Source: Cudoniella acicularis | Lineage: Eukaryota > Ascomycota > Leotiomycetes > Helotiales > Helotiaceae | Assembly: GCA_013054445.1 (NCBI GenBank) | Contig: JAAMPI010000012.1 | Location: forward strand, 1-64,000 | DNA: 64,000 nt | Direction: 5' to 3' | Shown here: one piece after another, positions 10,827 through 21,837 of the stretch | How the letters are laid out: each line of letters starts with the position of its first letter | Position numbering within the stretch: the stretch's first letter is position 1 | Made by a program: the position numbers and the translations under genes | Notes under the pieces: generated by a model | The model's input: only the letters and a program-made list of their open reading frames with translations | Told to the model about the DNA's origin: nothing | Database searches by the model: none

Positions 10827-11585
10827 ATGACAACACACGCTCTGCAAAGGCTTGCTTCCTCGCCGAGAAGCGTCTCTGCCATCATCCACGTGACTGGGCT
10901 TCTATTCTTTGCGGCATCATTTTCGTGGATCTCTAACATTACGAACCCTCTACATAATGGATTCGGCGGCTCGTACCAGTTCCTAACCATCATCGCGCTC
11001 ACGATATCCACAATAACATTCGGAGTCGGTCTTCTTGCAGACGCTTCTCTCAGCGAACAGCTCTTTGCCCTGAAGAACATACTCTCGGTATGCGCAACAC
11101 CTCTGGAGGTTCTCGTCAGCATCCTGTACTGGAGCCTTCGCGCCGTTGATAAAAGGTTTGTCGTGCCTCCTGGGCACGAGGTTCCATTTATTCCAGACTT
11201 CGGCTTTCACGCTATACCGGCTGTCATGTTAACACTGGACTTGATGCTCTTGAGTCCTCCGTGGTCAATTAAGGCTTACAGTGCCATGACACTTGACTCG
11301 GTGTTGGCCTTCTTGTACTGGGGTTGGATTGAGTACTGTTTCTCGTTCAACGGATGGTAGGACATCCTAGCAGCTCAATGTTCGGTGGTCACAATGGTTG
11401 ACACTCCTTACAGGTATCCTTACCCGCTCCTTGCGCCGCTTTCCACCTGGCAAAAGCTATTTCTTTGTATCTTTTTAGCTGCCCTAATGGCGGGCAGCAC
11501 CATGCTTTTGAAGTGGGTATATGGACGAGTTAACGGAGTTGAAGAGCTTAGGAGGAGCGCCTTCAATCCCATCAAGATAGATTAA
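10827..11585 (+). CDS. FAR-17a/AIG1-like integral membrane protein
   Basis: Two exons (10827-11356, 11414-11585) separated by a 57-nt intron (GTAGGA...ACAG). The phase-correct join gives NGW|YPYPLL and a 233-residue protein with about six membrane helices. The pattern matches the androgen-induced gene 1 family: PLHNGFGG followed by FLTIIALT, then FHAIPAVMLTLDLML. In the animal members AIG1 and ADTRP a threonine and a histidine are the catalytic pair for hydrolysing fatty-acid esters of hydroxy fatty acids; the counterparts here would be about T54 and H128. The function of the fungal members is not established. An ATT eight codons upstream is the only other in-frame possibility, so the ATG at 10827 was chosen. 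Confidence 0.85.
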
Positions 11586-12484
11586 GCAAAGGAACGACAA
11601 GGATCAAGCTATACGAATTGTTAGACTAATATTAAACTGTCTGTTTGGACACGTCTCGACCAGCGTCTGGTTAGCTGCGGCTAAGGCTGAAATGGTTCCT
11701 CGTACAAACCCAGTTACTGGCTCTAAAAGATTCTTATAGAATTCACAGGAGCTATCAATGTCAATCGATGATTCTAAGGTTGAGAATTTGGAAAGTGACA
11801 AGGTGGTTACAACGCAGGCGGATCACTCAAGTCTCGACGGGCGCGCAATCTGAAAACAAGTAGCACAGCATGTTAAAGCAAACAGTACAGGAAGGCACTC
11901 CCCTTTTGCACTACAGTCATATCGGCGATATTTGAGCCGGACCTCCTCGTATTACATGCGGCCTCCCTTGAAGTATAATTCGGCCCGCTCAATCGTGACA
12001 CCCATCGCATTTTCAGCACCCAAAGCAAATTCACGCCATGGGGAAATCGATTCAGCCTGGAAAAATGCTACTAGACTTTCTCCCGCGGCCCATTTCCCTC
12101 TCCGAGACCAAGAACCCGTATCACTGGAAAAGGAGAACTTAAAAATAGAATCAGAAGAGGAAAGTGACAATAAACACCTATGCCAGCAAAGATAATCCTC
12201 TTCAAGGAAGTTCCTATTCCAAAAATGCATCCCACCGCCGCAGTGTCGGCACTCCGCACGTCCACCTTCTGCATTCACCCCCAGACATAGGTAACGTACT
12301 ACCAAGCGGGACGTGACAGAATGTCACAACCCCCTTTAGTTCGCGAAACTCTCCTGCCATTCCTTCAAGTTCTCAATCAGATGAGGACTTTGCAATTTTT
12401 CACTTTGTGTGAAGCATCTCCAACAATAACAAAATATCCACTCTGGCAATTCCATCCGCTTTGAAAGGGGGAAAAAGAATCAAT
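11586..12484. other. Intergenic region upstream of the rhodopsin-like gene
   Basis: Open frames on both strands (11932-12195, 11952-12305) lack recognisable domains and overlap each other. I treat them as chance. The segment just before 12485 is probably the promoter and leader of the rhodopsin-like gene. Confidence 0.45.
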
Positions 12485-13965
12485 ATGACATCCCCTACCG
12501 CCCCCGCAACCTATGCAATCTCAATCATCATCCCACTCATAGCAACGACCACCGTCTTCTTGCGATTCTGCGTACGTAGAAATAGAAAAACACGCCTCGG
12601 GCTTGACGACTGGACGATTTTGGTTGCGACGGTATTTGAAGCCTAAATTACCCCACGAATTGATATTGCTTCATTCTAAACAAACAAGTAGATATTGATA
12701 TGGCCTATGAGCGCCGTGGGAATTCTTGGTTCGTTTCCATGAAAAGGTATTTTTGGGAGTTGGGAGGCTGATGAATAATTCACAGGAGCGGCGAAGGGAG
12801 TACTGGGTTACCATACCCAGCAAGATTCAACTGATGGGTCCGAGGTCATCTCTTGGAAGGAGCGGCGGTCAACAGAAGTGAGTGCCCTTGCTGTTGTCCG
12901 ATACCTCACTACCGGATGAGAAAACCTTCTCAATATTCCACAGGAGGAACACCTTCCTTTCCTCCCCAAGGTCTCGTCTCAAGGAGAAAATAGATTCTTG
13001 AACTTGTCACGTTTCGCTCTCGCCGTTGAATATATAAAAGCACTCATTGATTGATCATCTTCAGTATTGCTGGATCGTGGAAACGATCATGATGGCAGCT
13101 ATGGGCTTCGCGAAATCCAGCATCATGCTCCTCTACCGGAAGTTGTTCTCCATCAGTAGCGACACCTTCAATCGCTACTCGATGCTCCTTTGTATTGTAG
13201 TCGTGCTATGGTCGGTATCATTCACCTTAGCGACGCTATTTCAATGCGGAACGAGATTTACTGCCCTGTGGACGAGCATCGAAACCATACTTGAATATTG
13301 CGATAGTGACCAATTTACCGAAGTGGCCTTCTGCTTCTCAGATGTCATTATAGACTTGTTGATACTGCTTGGACCAATGCCAATTCTACTGAAGTTGCAT
13401 ATGAGCTGGCCTCAGAAGCTTGGATTGTGTGCTGTTTTCGCATTGGGATTTTTGTGGGTGTGCCACTGAAAAGATAGGAGGCAACGCTAATCGTGACAGA
13501 TCCACGGCTGCAGCCCTTGTAAGAACTGTGATTATAAGTGGTATTACCTTTGGTAAGTCCGGAGATTTTGATATTGGAGCTTCTTGACTTACCTCACTTC
13601 AGGAACCTCTCTTGGTTTCCGGGATCTCCTCGGTTTGTTCCATCACTTGTTTTCTAGAAATGTATTAATGGGCATCAGGATTAAATACCACCGTCATAGT
13701 TTGGAGCATAGTTGAAGCTGGAGCAGCAATAACTGGAGCATGCCTTCCTACTATCCGGCCACTTTTCAGACCATCGCCAGAATCTCTGCTTGGTAGTATC
13801 CGCTCGTTCTTCTCCATAAGTTCACAAAGCCATGGTTGGTCGAGGAAGAGGGGTAGTGATGCTGAAGCGTTGTCGGATCCTGACCATATGGATCTCGAGA
13901 CATTGCGGAAAACTGAACCAAAAAGTGCCGTCACTTTTACAAAAGCAGTCGATGACAAGAAATGA
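12485..13965 (+). CDS. Fungal rhodopsin-domain (Pth11/SAT4-like) membrane protein
   Basis: Eight exons reconstructed by splice motifs: 12485-12631, 12692-12728, 12786-12877, 12944-12970, 13065-13453, 13500-13552, 13603-13614 and 13679-13965. All phases agree and give 347 residues. Family landmarks appear in order: GLDDWTILVA after the first helix, YCWIVETIMM, FAKSSIMLLYRKLF, FQCGTRFTALW, DVIIDLLILLGPMPIL, STAAALVRT and SIVEAGAAITGACLPTIRPL. This is the Fung_rhodopsin arrangement of seven helices followed by a cytoplasmic tail. Family members include Pth11-class receptors and proteins associated with secondary-metabolite clusters, but most are uncharacterised. The 12-nt and 27-nt exons are unusually small; removing the smallest keeps the frame, so isoforms are possible. 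Position between the AIG1-like gene and an unrecognised gene gives no functional hint. Confidence 0.85.
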
Positions 13966-14099
13966 GATCTGAGAGAGATAATTGTGTACAGCTGAAGGAT
14001 ATTGTCGTAGAAAAATTGTCTGAATTTCCAAATCGAAGCCAGATTGTATCTTTTCCATGACAATGAAATTATTTCGAGTGCAAATTCTGAACAGACGGC

Positions 14100-15145
14100 T
14101 TATCTCTTTTGTATCTTGCTATGCCATCCCAAACGAATGAATTCTGCTCCTCTTTGTCCTCCTCGGTCTGTGGGGCGTTGATTAATACTCGAGAACACAA
14201 GCTGCCATAGAGGAAATTCATGCCCAGGAGTATTCTCGAGGTACAAAATGGCATCTTCACATACAGATTCTATTTTGGAGCTATGCACTCGCAGATCGGC
14301 ACTCCTCCATTGCTGTCGATACACATGCTTGCGGTTTCGAAATAGAGGCTGGATGAATATTTCAAGGAAAATGCGTATCTCAGGGACTGGATGCAGCCAA
14401 AATGAGAAGCGCTGACGAAGTGATTATTGCGCAAAGGCTTAACTGATGAGAGGTGGTCGGATAGCATTTTCGCTCCCACGTAGCGCTTACATCTCTTGTA
14501 TCTTTCGAAACATAGAATTGATGGCTATTGGACGGCGGAAAGTAAAGGGCCGAAAACTGCATTAGCGTTGCCCGCCCCACGACAGCAGCTTCTGTTTAAG
14601 CTTTTATCATTAGATAGCAAATGAAGGCCATTCGCGACGCCTTGCATTTTGCAGTGCCCAGAAATACCAAGCCCACGGTGCGTATATGATAATGAAGATC
14701 GTGTGGAGACACCACCCGTGGGCGTGGTTGACACCTTGGGCAACAGTCGATCTTCCGTCAAACAGACGCTTTCTCCACGCCAAGCCGCACACACTCTCAG
14801 GGCTGGACCAGGTGTGCACAACTTGAAGCATATGGAATCGTACGGTAAAATATCCTTCTGGCAACACGTCCGACTGTTGGCTGGCTGAAGCTCGCGATGG
14901 TTGGGGTACCGCAGATTTCGAATGTCGTCCTTGTTACCGAGTGGTTGAGCCGTTATTTCCTCCGAAGCTGAAGCCTCGACGAAACTTCTGCTGCGTAGTT
15001 GATGGCTGTCGTTTCTTTGTTTCTCGCGTCCTCGTCGTACGATCCTTCTGTGGACACGTTCGAGATCGCTCGATGTATGTTCGAAGTGTGCTCGAGCCTC
15101 GAAGTCCAGGATAAACACTGGGGAAACCCCGGTGGTTGGCGGCAT
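14100..15145 (-). CDS. Unrecognised three-exon gene
   Basis: Not evident from any single frame. Three segments join with good splice signals and matching phase: 14668-15145, 14491-14591 and 14100-14411. The introns are 76 nt (GTATTT...ACAG, with a CTAAT branch site) and 79 nt (GTAAGC...TCAG), and the product is 296 residues. The join HRGL|EAAVVGRATLMQF and then SKDTRD|RFSFWLHPVPEIR reads smoothly. The N-terminal third is basic (RRIVRRGREKQR), and the C-terminal half is rich in aromatic and acidic residues (EIRIFLEIFIQPLF, ESVCEDAILYLENTPG). I recognise no domain; the basic N-terminus could bind nucleic acid, but it is not a clear bZIP. Three agreeing phases support a real gene. Further introns inside the first exon cannot be excluded. 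Confidence 0.5.
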
Positions 15146-15934
15146 GTTCTGATTGCAGAATGGCCGGTGTCAGGAGAAAAGTTGATTGGCAGGCCGGCTG
15201 CCAATGTGTGGAAGGGACTGTGAAGACGGTCAAGTGCAGTTAAATGTTGTCTAGTGCTGCAGGAGGATAAATGGGCGGTGAGTGGCTGGAGGCTAGCGGG
15301 GCCGCTGTAGGAACCTTGTTTAGCTTAACAATGCCGGCCCGAGATGCGGGGGACCCTCTCCCTCACTGACGCATCAACGGCCTCTCTCGTCTCTGACCAG
15401 TGACCAGAGTGACCTCTCCACTCAGTCCCCAACATAACTCTTCCCACAACCTCGGGTGTACAGTTATGTCCAGCATTATTATTTCCCATCGGCCGCTGGA
15501 GCCTGGAGCCATGTCTGAGTGGTCCATGTCCATCGTCCGCTCCATCGAAAGATGCGCGTGGGCAAGCCAGGACGGCGACTGCAGAGCTAGCCTGCGCTTG
15601 CCCTGCAGCTACCAGCCCAGGGGTTCCAAGGTTGGGGCACAGGATCAGGATCAGGATTAGAGAAAAAAGATAAGTAGCGTCACTATCCCACATGATTTCT
15701 TCTCTGCTTGTGCGTCTTCCCATTCACTGCTGCCACTGTTGCGGATTACAAATTGGGCGAGCACATAGTTGCACAACCCAAGAGAGAAAGTCCCCGACGT
15801 ACGTACAGGTCCATGGAAAGCCCTGGTGCTACCCCGCAACTACAGTAGCTGGGGCATAAGCACCCTCTCCCACCTTTGCGAAAACCCGAGTTCTAACCCA
15901 TTTTTCTAGTCGAGACAGCAAGCCCTTCTTCACC
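15146..15934. other. Intergenic, upstream of JEN1-like gene
   Basis: No gene supported. Frames at 15325-15723 (minus) and 15400-15660 (plus) overlap and lack domain features. The last few hundred bases precede the transporter start at 15935 and include pyrimidine-rich leader sequence, as expected for a fungal promoter. Confidence 0.5.
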
Positions 15935-17600
15935 ATGGCGGAATACCCCAATGACAAGGTCAATGAGACCTCTCCTGAGGTGCACGAATCACACTCTCCA
16001 CATCACATGAGTGTTAAGGAATATGTAACAACTCGATTCTCAACCCTGAAGCCACCCATGCACAAGGCTCCAAATCCTTTCCGACTTCTTGCTATGCTTA
16101 GCGGAAAGCAATGGCTATTCTTCTTGGTTGGCTTTATTGCCTGGGTTAGTACTGTCAAAGTGTTGATGTACCTAGCTAATATTAAACAAGACTTGGGACG
16201 CATTTGATTTCTTCACCGTCAGTTTAACAGTCTCGGATCTCGCAAAAGATTTTGGCAAAACGAACACCGATATTACTTGGGGTATAACCTTAGTTCTCAT
16301 GTTCAGATCGGTGGGATCAATTATTTTTGGTCTTGCTGCCGATCGTTACGGACGAAAATGGCCTTTCGTTGTCAACAACGTCCTCTTCATTTGCCTTGAG
16401 CTTGGCACTGGATTCTGTCAAACATATAAGCAGTTCCTTGCCTGCAGAGCGCTGTTTGGAGTTGCAATGGGTGGTCTATACGGCAATGCAGCAGCAACAG
16501 CTTTGGAAGACTGTCCTGAAGAGGCTCGCGGTATCGTCTCCGGAATGCTTCAGCAAGGTTATGCATTTGGTTACCTTTTGGCGACAGCTTTTGCACGAGG
16601 TCTTGTGGACACAACTTCTCACGGATGGCGTCCGCTCTTTTGGTTTGGGGCATGCCCACCTGTTCTCATCATTATTTTCCGACTTTGTTTGCCGGAAACT
16701 TCAGCTTATCAGGAGCGCGAGCTTGTTCGAAACGAGCGGGGTAATATTGGAGCAACATTTATTGCGGAAGGAAAGGTGGCACTGAAGCGCCACTGGCTTT
16801 TGTTGATTTACTTGGTCCTCTTGATGGCTGGATTCAACTTTATGGTGAGGCTTTTCTTAACCCAATGGATTATCAGCACTAACATTTTCTAGTCCCACGG
16901 GTCACAAGACTTGTACCCTACCATGTTGACGAATCAGTACAACTTCTCGGCAAATGCAGTGACGGTTACACAAGTTGTTGCTAATTTAGGAGCAATGACG
17001 GGTGGAACAGTGATTGGATATTGCTCCCAAATTTTTGGAAGAAGATTTTCTATTATCTTCATCTCAATCATTGGTGGAGCCCTCCTCTACCCTTACACTT
17101 TTACCTCGAGCCATGCTGTTATTGCCGCAGCTTTCTTTGAGCAATTCTGCGTCCAAGGAGCTTGGGGTGTCATTCCAATTCATTTGATGGAACTCTCACC
17201 TGGATCTTTCCGTACCTTTGTCGTTGGAACATTATACCAGCTCGGAAATCTCGTTTCTTCGGCATCATCAACTATCGAATCTACCATCGGCTCTCGCTTC
17301 CCACTTCCAGAAAGGAAGGGCGTCAAGATATACAATTATGGCTTGGTAATGTGCATCTTCATGGGCTGTGTTTACGCTTATGTTATTGTCTTGACTTTCG
17401 TTGGACCTGAGTATTTGAAAAGGAGTTTTGAAGTCAAGGAGGATGCCGACATTGCGGAAGCTGCTGGACATAGTACTATCGAGGCTGCGATGGCGAGAAT
17501 CCATCAGCGCGAGGCAATGGGTATGGGTATGGAGCAAAGCGATAGGGAGGATATCGCAGCGATCGAGAAGGGAGTTGTGAGAAATAGAGAGCAAGTTTGA
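15935..17600 (+). CDS. JEN1-like monocarboxylate:proton symporter (MFS)
   Basis: Three exons (15935-16144, 16191-16844, 16893-17600), with introns of 46 nt (GTTAGT...CAAG) and 48 nt (GTGAGG...CTAG). Product is 523 residues with 12 predicted helices. The Jen signature N-xx-S-H-x-S-Q-D-xx-x-T is intact as NFMSHGSQDLYPT at about residues 286-298, spanning the second intron. The first intron splits W|TWDAFDFF, another conserved Jen segment, and DRYGRKWPF is the MFS loop 2-3 motif. In yeast Jen1 carries lactate and pyruvate with protons across the plasma membrane, and filamentous-fungal relatives carry mono- and dicarboxylates. Exact substrate cannot be read from sequence. Jen genes are usually glucose-repressed; I did not identify a specific control site. 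The frame is intact. Confidence 0.92.
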
Positions 17601-18213
17601 ATGTAGGTTTGGATTTTGGAACAGTGAAGCCAATTTTCAGGACGAAACGGACATATTTCGTTAAATATTTTGAGTCGAGATAATGAATGAAGAGTAATAA
17701 CCCACAGCGCTGCGCTCCGCGGCCCAAAAAACCGACTAAAACCGACTATATCTCGTCGACCGTTATGCACGCGGTGTAGCGAACTCGTACTAAACACCCC
17801 AAAATCAATAAACAGCGACTCAGTGAAAAGTGCTAATAATTAGAGGGCCAACGTGAGAGGATAGGCTGGATTAGGCTGGATCCACTTTCTTTCTTATAAT
17901 GCGTCACAGTAGCAGAGATATTGAGAATATTATAACCTTTTTCGCAAATTCGCGATACTGCGAGCAAAGCGGTCGAGATACGAGATGATTAGTGATCTCA
18001 TTCGAGCCAAAACGATGAGTAATCTCCCTATCTCCCCAACCATCGTATCTATTATTGACTTATGATCCACCAACAGCAAGATCTCTATATAGGCTCTACT
18101 CCTGCTCTCTCTCCCTCTTCCATCTCTATGACATATTCAAATCTTATTAATATCGCGTATCGAAGTTCTCTCTCTCTCTCTTCTCAAAGCTGTCCACATC
18201 TTGCATAAAAGAG
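17601..18213. other. Intergenic region with pyrimidine tract
   Basis: No gene seen. A CT microsatellite-like run at about 18164-18184 lies just upstream of the acetyltransferase start codon, typical of a fungal core promoter or leader. Confidence 0.5.
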
Positions 18214-18894
18214 ATGTCACTCATTTACAAAATCCACCACCTCCCGACCTCAGATCATCTCCTCCTCGCCTTCCTCGCCGGGAAATTCTCCTCCCTCCGT
18301 CTCACGGCACTCACCGTCTCCGCCGCCGCCTTCAGCTCCACCTTCGCCCTGGAATCCAAATTCTCCTCCCCCCAATGGATTACCCGTCTCTCTCGCCAAG
18401 GAATCCACACCTTCATTGCTGTGGCATACACTCCTGGCACCTTACCGGAACAGCAAACAATCGATGCGGGGGATTGGATCGGCAGCGCGACTTTACTTGG
18501 ACCAAAACCGAAACTGGATTATGAATTGAAGGAGAGTGGAGAAGAGGTACCTGGAGAGGATGATGAGGAGGGTAAGTGGCAGATGACTGCTGTTTTTAGT
18601 GCCCCTGAGCATCGGGGCAGGGGAGTTGCGAAGATGTTGGTGGAAGCTGCGGTGGATTTTGCAGCGAACGAAGGAGATCGCAAAGCGTGTAGAGTGAGGA
18701 TTATGATTCATCCTGATAATGCGGTGGTGAAGAGGTTGTATGATGGGATGGGGTTTGTGGACGCCGGGAGGTGTACGTTGAGTGAAGCTTTTGTGCAGAA
18801 TGGGGATGAGAGTTTGTTGCCTGCCGATGGGGGTAAAGGGGAGCCGGAGAAGTACTTTAATAGGTTAGGGTTGATTATGGAGAAGATTGCTTAA
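18214..18894 (+). CDS. GNAT-family N-acetyltransferase
   Basis: Single exon, 226 residues. Core GNAT features are visible in the C-terminal half: a beta-strand VFSAPEHRGRGVAKMLVEAA (about 127-146) with the R/Q-x-x-G-x-G acetyl-CoA pyrophosphate-binding loop at RGRGVA, then RIMIHPDNAVVKRLYDGMGF (about 162-181), the motif B segment ending in YxxxGF. The N-terminal part (WITRLSRQGIHTFIAVAY) fits the usual first strands, and an acidic insert (about 107-120) separates it from the core. Probably acetylates a small molecule or peptide N-terminus; substrate unknown. No targeting signal. Start chosen at the first ATG, preceded by a CT-rich leader. No other gene is close enough to suggest a pathway. 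Confidence 0.85.
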   Translation: MSLIYKIHHLPTSDHLLLAFLAGKFSSLRLTALTVSAAAFSSTFALESKFSSPQWITRLSRQGIHTFIAVAYTPGTLPEQQTIDAGDWIGSATLLGPKPKLDYELKESGEEVPGEDDEEGKWQMTAVFSAPEHRGRGVAKMLVEAAVDFAANEGDRKACRVRIMIHPDNAVVKRLYDGMGFVDAGRCTLSEAFVQNGDESLLPADGGKGEPEKYFNRLGLIMEKIA

Positions 18895-19101
18895 GATGTA
18901 GTAATGAAGAATGGTTGGCTTTAGAGAATGGGTCCACGTGATTACGAGCCTGGCCTCGATGAGTGGTTCTAGTGGATGTCTTTAGCGTATAGAAGCCTAT
19001 AGGTAGCCAGAGGGCAGGGTGTCATCCACAGGCCAGTTACCCTGTACGGAGCTAAAGAGAAAATATCCCCAGTCATATCACGTACACGCTGCCCACGGCG
19101 G

Positions 19102-19312
19102 CTATAGGGCATAGCTTTAGTGGGCTAGCACCCTAACGCAACGGCTACCGTGGACATCGACAGTGGGTGGAAGCCTGTAAGAAGCCTGAAGACGTGGCCT
19201 AGAGCTTATCACGCGGGACTTACCCCGTAGTTACTCTAGGGCATACCTTTAGGGGACGAGGAGCCTAGAGGAGGGGCTACAGTGGATGGCCACAGCGGGC
19301 ACCAGCCTGGAG
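19102..19312. repeat. Two diverged direct repeats, 132-bp period
   Basis: A segment starting at 19102 (CTATAGGGCATAGCTTTAG) resembles one starting at 19234 (CTCTAGGGCATACCTTTAG). Both continue through a GGCTAC-GTGGA-CAG-GGG block to an AGCCTG end around 19177 and 19310. The surrounding sequence from 18940 is rich in GCCTAG/GCCTG words. No coding potential. Probably an old tandem duplication or a transposon fragment. Confidence 0.6.
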
Positions 19313-19898
19313 CTAGAGCCTAGGGGGTGCAAAAGTCCGTGGTTTTAGGGTACTTTACTAGTAAATCAAAAATCAAAAATCGAAAACTTTAAAAAGGTGG
19401 TCAATATATAGTACCTTTGCCTTCTATAACTCGCGATTATGTAGATTATAAAGTATAATTATTCATAGTTATTTTATAACTTTGAAGTGATCGCGATAAG
19501 TCTGGTTTTTAGAAGCCTCAAGGCGGGGTCGTGAAGCCTGAAAATCGCCTATAAATGGCCTGAAAACACGGACTTTTATACCCAGGCTCGTTATATCGAG
19601 AGTCGCGTCGTTGATATTTGGTTGAAGTTCACTTTCCAAAACTTCGATCTTCAACCACATTCACACCCACACTCACATTTAATCCCACTTCTAGGTGACA
19701 TCAAACCATAAGCGAACAACTCTGTAAGAATCCCCTTCATGGCTGCAATGAATTCTGAGTGAAAGGGTGCTGACGGTAACGAGTCCCGAAACACGCCTTC
19801 CTGGGGGAGTACCCGAAGATTTTGGAACTTTCCCCCTCCTCGTCTTCAAATATCGCTAAAGAATCCGCTCTTGCTTTAGTCTGGGGTGAAAGTGCAGC

Positions 19899-20696
19899 TA
19901 ACCGTCTTTTCGCGGCACAGGTAGGGCTGGAAATGCCAACCAAAATATCGGGAACAGAATACATACTGCTGCTACTAATGTTGCCCAAAATAGAGTAGAA
20001 TCTAAACCCCCTTAAACGAGAATTTGGGGTACGAAAACTACTACGCATTATACAATGCTATCGCTTCGAAAGAACGGTATACCGAAATACTTGACAGTAG
20101 TCTCTGCGTCGAAGGAAAAGACTTTTCATGAACACCTTGAATTCTTTAGCGGAAAAAACGCCCACTCAAGGAAATCTGTTGTTCGGTCGCTGGACGTGAC
20201 TCTCTAAATAACAGAAATAGAGGGGAAGATTGTATGCTGGGCAGAGCCTCGAAGCGCGTCGAACAAAAATGACGCAGGTGCTCTGAAAAAATGTCGAGAC
20301 GCTGAGCGCTTCCTCGTGCAATGGGTCAGACAGGTTGACCATAGGAAACTTGGGACCAACCTTCACGATTACTATCTGAAATGATCCGGGAACATTGAAC
20401 AACAACCAGGGCGCTCCCGTTATCCCCAGGCCGAAACCAGGAATTAGAGAGACGACCCCTCCGACTTATTCGCCAACCTACCCCCAGATACACTTCCAAA
20501 GAAGCTCATACCCGACAAGAAAGAGGAGTTTCCGATTCCTCGCCGTAAGATGGCCTATGACATCGCGACCAAGACGTGGATCCGGAAAAAGAATCCCGAC
20601 GAGCAAACATCTTCTAGATCGCCGTCGAAGATTACTGCTTTTCCTCGGCGTAGGGCACCACCTTATGCTGGGGAGGGTGGTAAAATGCTGCCATAG
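19899..20696 (+). pseudogene. Possible gene relic with several in-frame stops
   Basis: One frame reads with protein-like composition through most of this stretch but is cut by TAA at 20013, TAA at 20205, TGA at 20382 and TAG at 20445, ending with TAG at 20694. Segments include EKTFHEHLEFFSGKNAHSRK, CRDAERFLVQWVRQVDHRK and RRKMAYDIATKTWIRKKNPD. Every stop could come from CAA, CGA or CAG by a single C-to-T change. I do not recognise the family. Other frames are also partly open here, so the case is suggestive only. Confidence 0.35.
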
Positions 20697-20764
20697 GAGG
20701 AGTTAAGAATGTGTGGGGGCGGAGGGAGGGAGGGGGTTTCAGGGGAGCATGTAAAACGGACAAA

Positions 20765-20862
20765 ACATCTCAGTGAAGATCTAGTGCCAGTGCGCATATA
20801 CCTCAGTGTAGGTCATCTCAGTCGAGATCATGCCAGTGTTGCATATCCCCAGTGAGGGCAGT
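20765..20862. repeat. Imperfect tandem repeat, about 50 bp
   Basis: A unit of the form CATCTCAGT-GA-GATC-TGCCAGTG-GCATAT-CCCAGTG occurs twice in direct succession (about 20765 and 20813) with scattered differences. It lies in the gene-poor tract between the relic at 19.9-20.7 kb and the ERG25-like pseudogene. Confidence 0.6.
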
Positions 20863-21097
20863 CCTTATTTTCTTCTTGTATCTGAGCTTCAATCCATGCG
20901 CATGTTTACTCAAAACTCTAAAGCACTTCTGATGTGAAAGGGTTCATTATTGCTTTATAACTATCTTGTTTCTCTAGAGCTGCACTACGGTACTACCCTG
21001 CCATACCAGAAATTTTCTTTCTTGTTCTGGACGTGGCGAGGCAATGCGGAAAAAGGTGCTAATCGAGTGGTTCACGATCTACTTGAGATGGGACGAA

Positions 21098-21250
21098 AAC
21101 AGACCAAAACGGAAGTAGAGAGCTCAATGTCTCACAGTGGGAGAATAATTGCATAAAAGAGTGTTCTTATTGTGACTTCAACCGGACGACAATAGGTCAA
21201 AAGGAAGTTAAAATCTCAATGCCTCACAGTGTGAGAGTAATTATATAGGT
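21098..21250. repeat. Two diverged direct repeats, about 92-bp period
   Basis: About 58 bp starting near 21098 (GACCAAAACGGAAGTAGAGA) recurs near 21192 (GTCAAAAGGAAGTTAAAATC). Both contain a CTCAATG-CTCACAGTG-GAGA-TAATT core followed by ATA-rich sequence. The differences include several transitions. No coding potential. Confidence 0.6.
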
Positions 21251-21837
21251 TGGATCACGTACTCCGATATTCGAGCTTGGAAATTGGCATTGCCTCGTTT
21301 TCACTTGCCACGAGCTGGTTCTCAACACTTCAAAGTATAAAACACTGTGTTACTGCGGGATATTATTAGCGAGAAAAACTTATGAACTAATCGATCTTTT
21401 TTATTTTTTTTAGTTACTTGCGTTTTGTTTTAAGTTGGTATTTGTTTTACTGTTTTTAAGTGTTTGACGAGAAATTGCAGAACAGACTGCTGGACGATCG
21501 AAATCATATCAACTTCATCATACGAGCCAAGAAATGTTCACACAAGGAGAAGCACTCGCAAATAGAGAAATGCTAACGGGAGAAATAGTTACAAATTTTG
21601 ATTGGGTTCCAAATATAAATTTAATGCTCGAATGTGAATATACAGAGGGGGGAGGCATTCCGAATCTCCTGCTGACTATAGTTCACCCAGGGATCCGTGT
21701 ATATTTGGAGTGGGTTTGGGAGACTTTGAGATCACCGGCATGTTGGTTTCCGTTGCATAGAGTAAGCCAACCAACAATGTTGTGTGTTGTATTTCATGCT
21801 AACATAGACCTCGGTTTTTTTTAGTGCCAGCAGTTTG

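Noticed and set aside
15325..15723. Minus-strand 132-codon frame before the JEN1-like gene
   Set aside because: Overlaps an equally open plus-strand frame; composition follows local GC-richness, with no motif.
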